Positions 23,360 through 25,216 of a stretch of DNA of 25,216 nucleotides are shown here, in pieces. A program made the translations under genes and the position numbers. Location: contig URPK01000016.1 in assembly GCA_900549715.1 (NCBI GenBank), positions 1 to 25,216 of the forward strand, given 5' to 3'. The DNA comes from an uncultured Collinsella sp. GTDB lineage: Bacteria; Actinomycetota; Coriobacteriia; Coriobacteriales; Coriobacteriaceae. Positions within the stretch are counted from its first letter, which is position 1, and the number at the start of each line of letters is the position of its first letter. The notes under the pieces were generated by a model. That model saw only the letters and a program-made list of their open reading frames with translations. It did no database searches and had not been told where the DNA came from.

Positions 23360-23577
23360 GTCTCGATCTGTAACGGATAGGGCCGATTTCGGACGTTAGA
23401 TGTTACAGATCGAGACGGTTCCGCTGAGCTAACCATTTCATCTAAATCTGTAACACCAAAGGCGAATTTCACCTGCTAGATGTTACAGATTGAGATAAAC
23501 CCGAGGGGAGGGGCCGGTATGTCTCAATCTGTAACGGCTGGGACCGTTTTGGTTGAGTAATTGCTACGGATCGAGAT
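23360..23577. repeat. Three tandem palindromes with 27-nt spacers
   Basis: Unit 1 (23360-23416) has perfect 15-bp arms, GTCTCGATCTGTAAC and its complement. Unit 2 (23440-23496) has one arm mismatch and unit 3 (23521-23577) has four. Each unit is 15+27+15 nt, and the units start 80 and 81 bp apart. The spacers also share weak similarity. The array fills the gap between the convergent ABC operon and glgP. Confidence 0.8.
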
Positions 23578-23615
23578 TGTTTGGCCGAGTTGGATCACAG
23601 GGTAACGTGCGGGCA

Positions 23616-23648
23616 CAAAAAACGGAGCCGTGTTGCCACGACTCCGTT
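23616..23648 (-). terminator. Rho-independent terminator of glgP
   Basis: On the - strand, AACGGAG and CTCCGTT (23648-23642/23627-23621), with CGTG/CACG above and a 4-nt loop, are followed by a T-run (complement of the A-run at 23617-23622). Confidence 0.88.
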
Positions 23649-23676
23649 CCTCAAGAGAATGGGTAAGGGGAATGGG

Positions 23677-25216
23677 TTAGTCCAGGTGCCAGATCTCGTC
23701 GTTGTACTGGGAGATCGTACGGTCGGACGAGAAGGTGCCGGCGTTGGCGATATTGATGAGCGCCTTGCGCATCCAGGCGTCCTGGTCCTCGTAGTCGGCC
23801 AGCACGCGCTCCTTGGTCTGGATGTACTCCTCAATGTCGAGCAAGGCCATAAACCAGTCCTTGCCCTTAATGTCGTCGTGCAGGCGCTGCAGGCGCTCGG
23901 CGTTGCCGGTTGCCATAAAGGCCGGGTTGGTGATGAAGTCCACCAGCAGTTTAATGCCGGGCTTGCGGTAGAGCGCACCGGCGTTGTAGGTGCCGTCGGC
24001 GTAGAGCTGCTCGACCTGTTTGGACGAGGCACCAAAGGTATAGATGTTCTCGTCGCCCACGAGCTCGGCAATCTCCACGTTGGCACCGTCGAGCGTGCAC
24101 AGGGTTAGGGCGCCGTTGAGCATGAACTTCATGTTGGAGGTGCCGCTCGCCTCCTTGGAGGCCAGGCTGATCTGCTCGGAGATGTCAGCGGCGGGGATCA
24201 CGCGCTCGGCGGCGGTGACGTTGTAGTTCTCGATCATGACAACCTGCAGGTAGGGAGCCACGTCGGGGTCGTTTGCAATCCACTGCGACAGCGTCAGGAT
24301 CAGATGGATGATGTCCTGCGCGATAGTGTAGGCAGGCGCCGCCTTGCCGCCAAAGATGATGGTGACAGGGTGCTTAGGCCTGTTGCCGTTCTTGATATCG
24401 AAGTACTTCCAGATGATGTAGAGCGCGAGCATCTGCTGACGCTTGTACTCGTGGATGCGCTTGACCTGGACGTCGATGATGGCGTTGGAGGGAATGGTCA
24501 CGCCCTGCTCGAGCGCCATGAACTGGCGCATGATGGCCTTGGCCTCGACCTTGGTGGCGGCCAGGCGCTCAAGAACGTCCTTGTCGTCGGCGAACTTGGC
24601 GAGTTTGCTCAGATCGCCGGTGCTGCGCCAGTCGGTGCCGATTACATCGTCGAGCAGGCTGGCGAGCGCGGGGTTGGCTCCATGGATCCAGCGGCGGAAG
24701 GTGATGCCGTTGGTCTTGTTGGAGAACTTCTCGGGATAGATCTCGTAGAACGGATGAAGCTCGGTGTCCTCCAGGATCTTGGTGTGGAGGGCGGCTACGC
24801 CATTGATGGAGAAGCCAAAGTGGATGTCCATGTGGGCCATGTGGACGGTGTCGTATTCGTCGATGACGGCGACGCGCGGGTCATCGTGCTCGGCCTTCGC
24901 GATCTCATCGAGCTTGACGATAATGTCGGCGATGGCAGGGGAGACCTTCTGCAGGCTGACGAGCGGCCACTTCTCGAGCGCCTCGGCAAGAATCGTGTGG
25001 TTAGTGTAGGCGACCATGGAGCGTACGATGGTCACGGCCTCGTCAAACTCGATGCCATGCTCGGTGGTGAGCAAGCGAATGAGCTCGGGGATGACCATGG
25101 TGGGGTGCGTGTCGTTAATTTGGACCACGGCGTAGTCGGCCAGATCGTGCAGGTTGCTGCCGCGCTCGACGGCCTCGTCGATCAGGAGCTGGGCGGCGTT
25201 GCTCACCATGAAGTAC
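23677..25216 (-). CDS. glgP: Glycogen/maltodextrin phosphorylase, C-terminal part (5' end off the window)
   Basis: Phosphorolyses alpha-1,4-glucans to glucose-1-phosphate using PLP. About 512 C-terminal residues are visible; the reading frame stays open through the right edge (YFMVSNAAQLL), so the true start and N-terminal domain lie beyond 25216. Family landmarks are present: NDTHPTMVIPELIRLL, NKTNGITFRRWI, VKRIHEYKRQ, FGGKAAPAY, and the PLP-lysine segment ASGTSNMKFMLNGALTLCTLDGANVEI (described by its ends ASGTSNMKF and DGANVEI). The gene ends with a clean stop and terminator and is convergent with the sugar importer. Its product would use maltodextrins delivered by the neighbouring transporters, or stored glycogen. 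Confidence 0.95.
   Translation of the reverse strand, partial: YFMVSNAAQLLIDEAVERGSNLHDLADYAVVQINDTHPTMVIPELIRLLTTEHGIEFDEAVTIVRSMVAYTNHTILAEALEKWPLVSLQKVSPAIADIIVKLDEIAKAEHDDPRVAVIDEYDTVHMAHMDIHFGFSINGVAALHTKILEDTELHPFYEIYPEKFSNKTNGITFRRWIHGANPALASLLDDVIGTDWRSTGDLSKLAKFADDKDVLERLAATKVEAKAIMRQFMALEQGVTIPSNAIIDVQVKRIHEYKRQQMLALYIIWKYFDIKNGNRPKHPVTIIFGGKAAPAYTIAQDIIHLILTLSQWIANDPDVAPYLQVVMIENYNVTAAERVIPAADISEQISLASKEASGTSNMKFMLNGALTLCTLDGANVEIAELVGDENIYTFGASSKQVEQLYADGTYNAGALYRKPGIKLLVDFITNPAFMATGNAERLQRLHDDIKGKDWFMALLDIEEYIQTKERVLADYEDQDAWMRKALINIANAGTFSSDRTISQYNDEIWHLD

Noticed and set aside
23360..23577. CRISPR-like array
   Set aside because: The repeated units are palindromes, with the spacer between the two arms of each hairpin. 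There are only three units, the repeats decay, and no cas gene is present.

Overview
The window looks like a chromosomal segment of a gut actinobacterium of class Coriobacteriia, most likely Collinsella or a close relative. This rests on the G+C-rich coding sequence, the single-gene TsaB-RimI-TsaD fusion, the mixture of Firmicutes-like sugar transport genes (a MalP/GlvC-type PTS, a TreR-like regulator) with actinobacterial-type genes, and intergenic regions full of palindromic repeats. The genus is an inference from these features; no marker gene such as 16S rRNA is present.

Region 1 (1-7033) starts with a strong terminator and two tandem promoters. They drive a tight housekeeping operon on the + strand: acpS, the bifunctional NAD(P)HX repair enzyme nnr, alanine racemase alr, a family 4 uracil-DNA glycosylase, tsaE, and one gene encoding TsaB, RimI and TsaD in a single chain. 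The last two genes supply three of the four tRNA t6A proteins.

Region 2 (7034-9681) is a 678-bp intergenic stretch followed by cstA. The stretch holds a perfect 33-bp inverted repeat around a 69-nt core (element A), a multi-branched fold, a good promoter, and a leader that ends in an intrinsic terminator just before the cstA ribosome binding site. This suggests cstA is controlled by attenuation.

Region 3 (9682-12930) holds one large gene for a Toprim-domain protein resembling the C-terminus of Wadjet JetD, with an N-terminal winged helix and a long charged linker. Eight bases after its stop lies element B. It has the same 69-nt core as element A but unrelated, again perfectly complementary, 34-bp arms. 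Next come a MITE-like element, a REP-like hairpin, two tRNA-flavoured direct repeats and a tRNA-Gln gene on the - strand.

Region 4 (12968-17604, - strand) encodes a CwlM-like peptidoglycan-binding protein, a polyprenyl synthase, and a PTS permease of the MalP/GlvC type fused to a HAD phosphatase.

Region 5 (17605-23330) encodes a divergent GntR/UTRA regulator resembling TreR, then a complete sugar ABC importer (binding lipoprotein, two permeases, ATPase). Four sites resembling TTGTTTAAACAA lie at the PTS, regulator and importer promoters, so one regulator probably controls both uptake routes. A glycogen/maltodextrin phosphorylase on the - strand runs off the right edge. Together these genes suggest a maltose/alpha-glucan or trehalose uptake locus. 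Between the importer and the phosphorylase are three tandem palindromes with 15-nt arms, 27-nt spacers and an 80-81 bp period.
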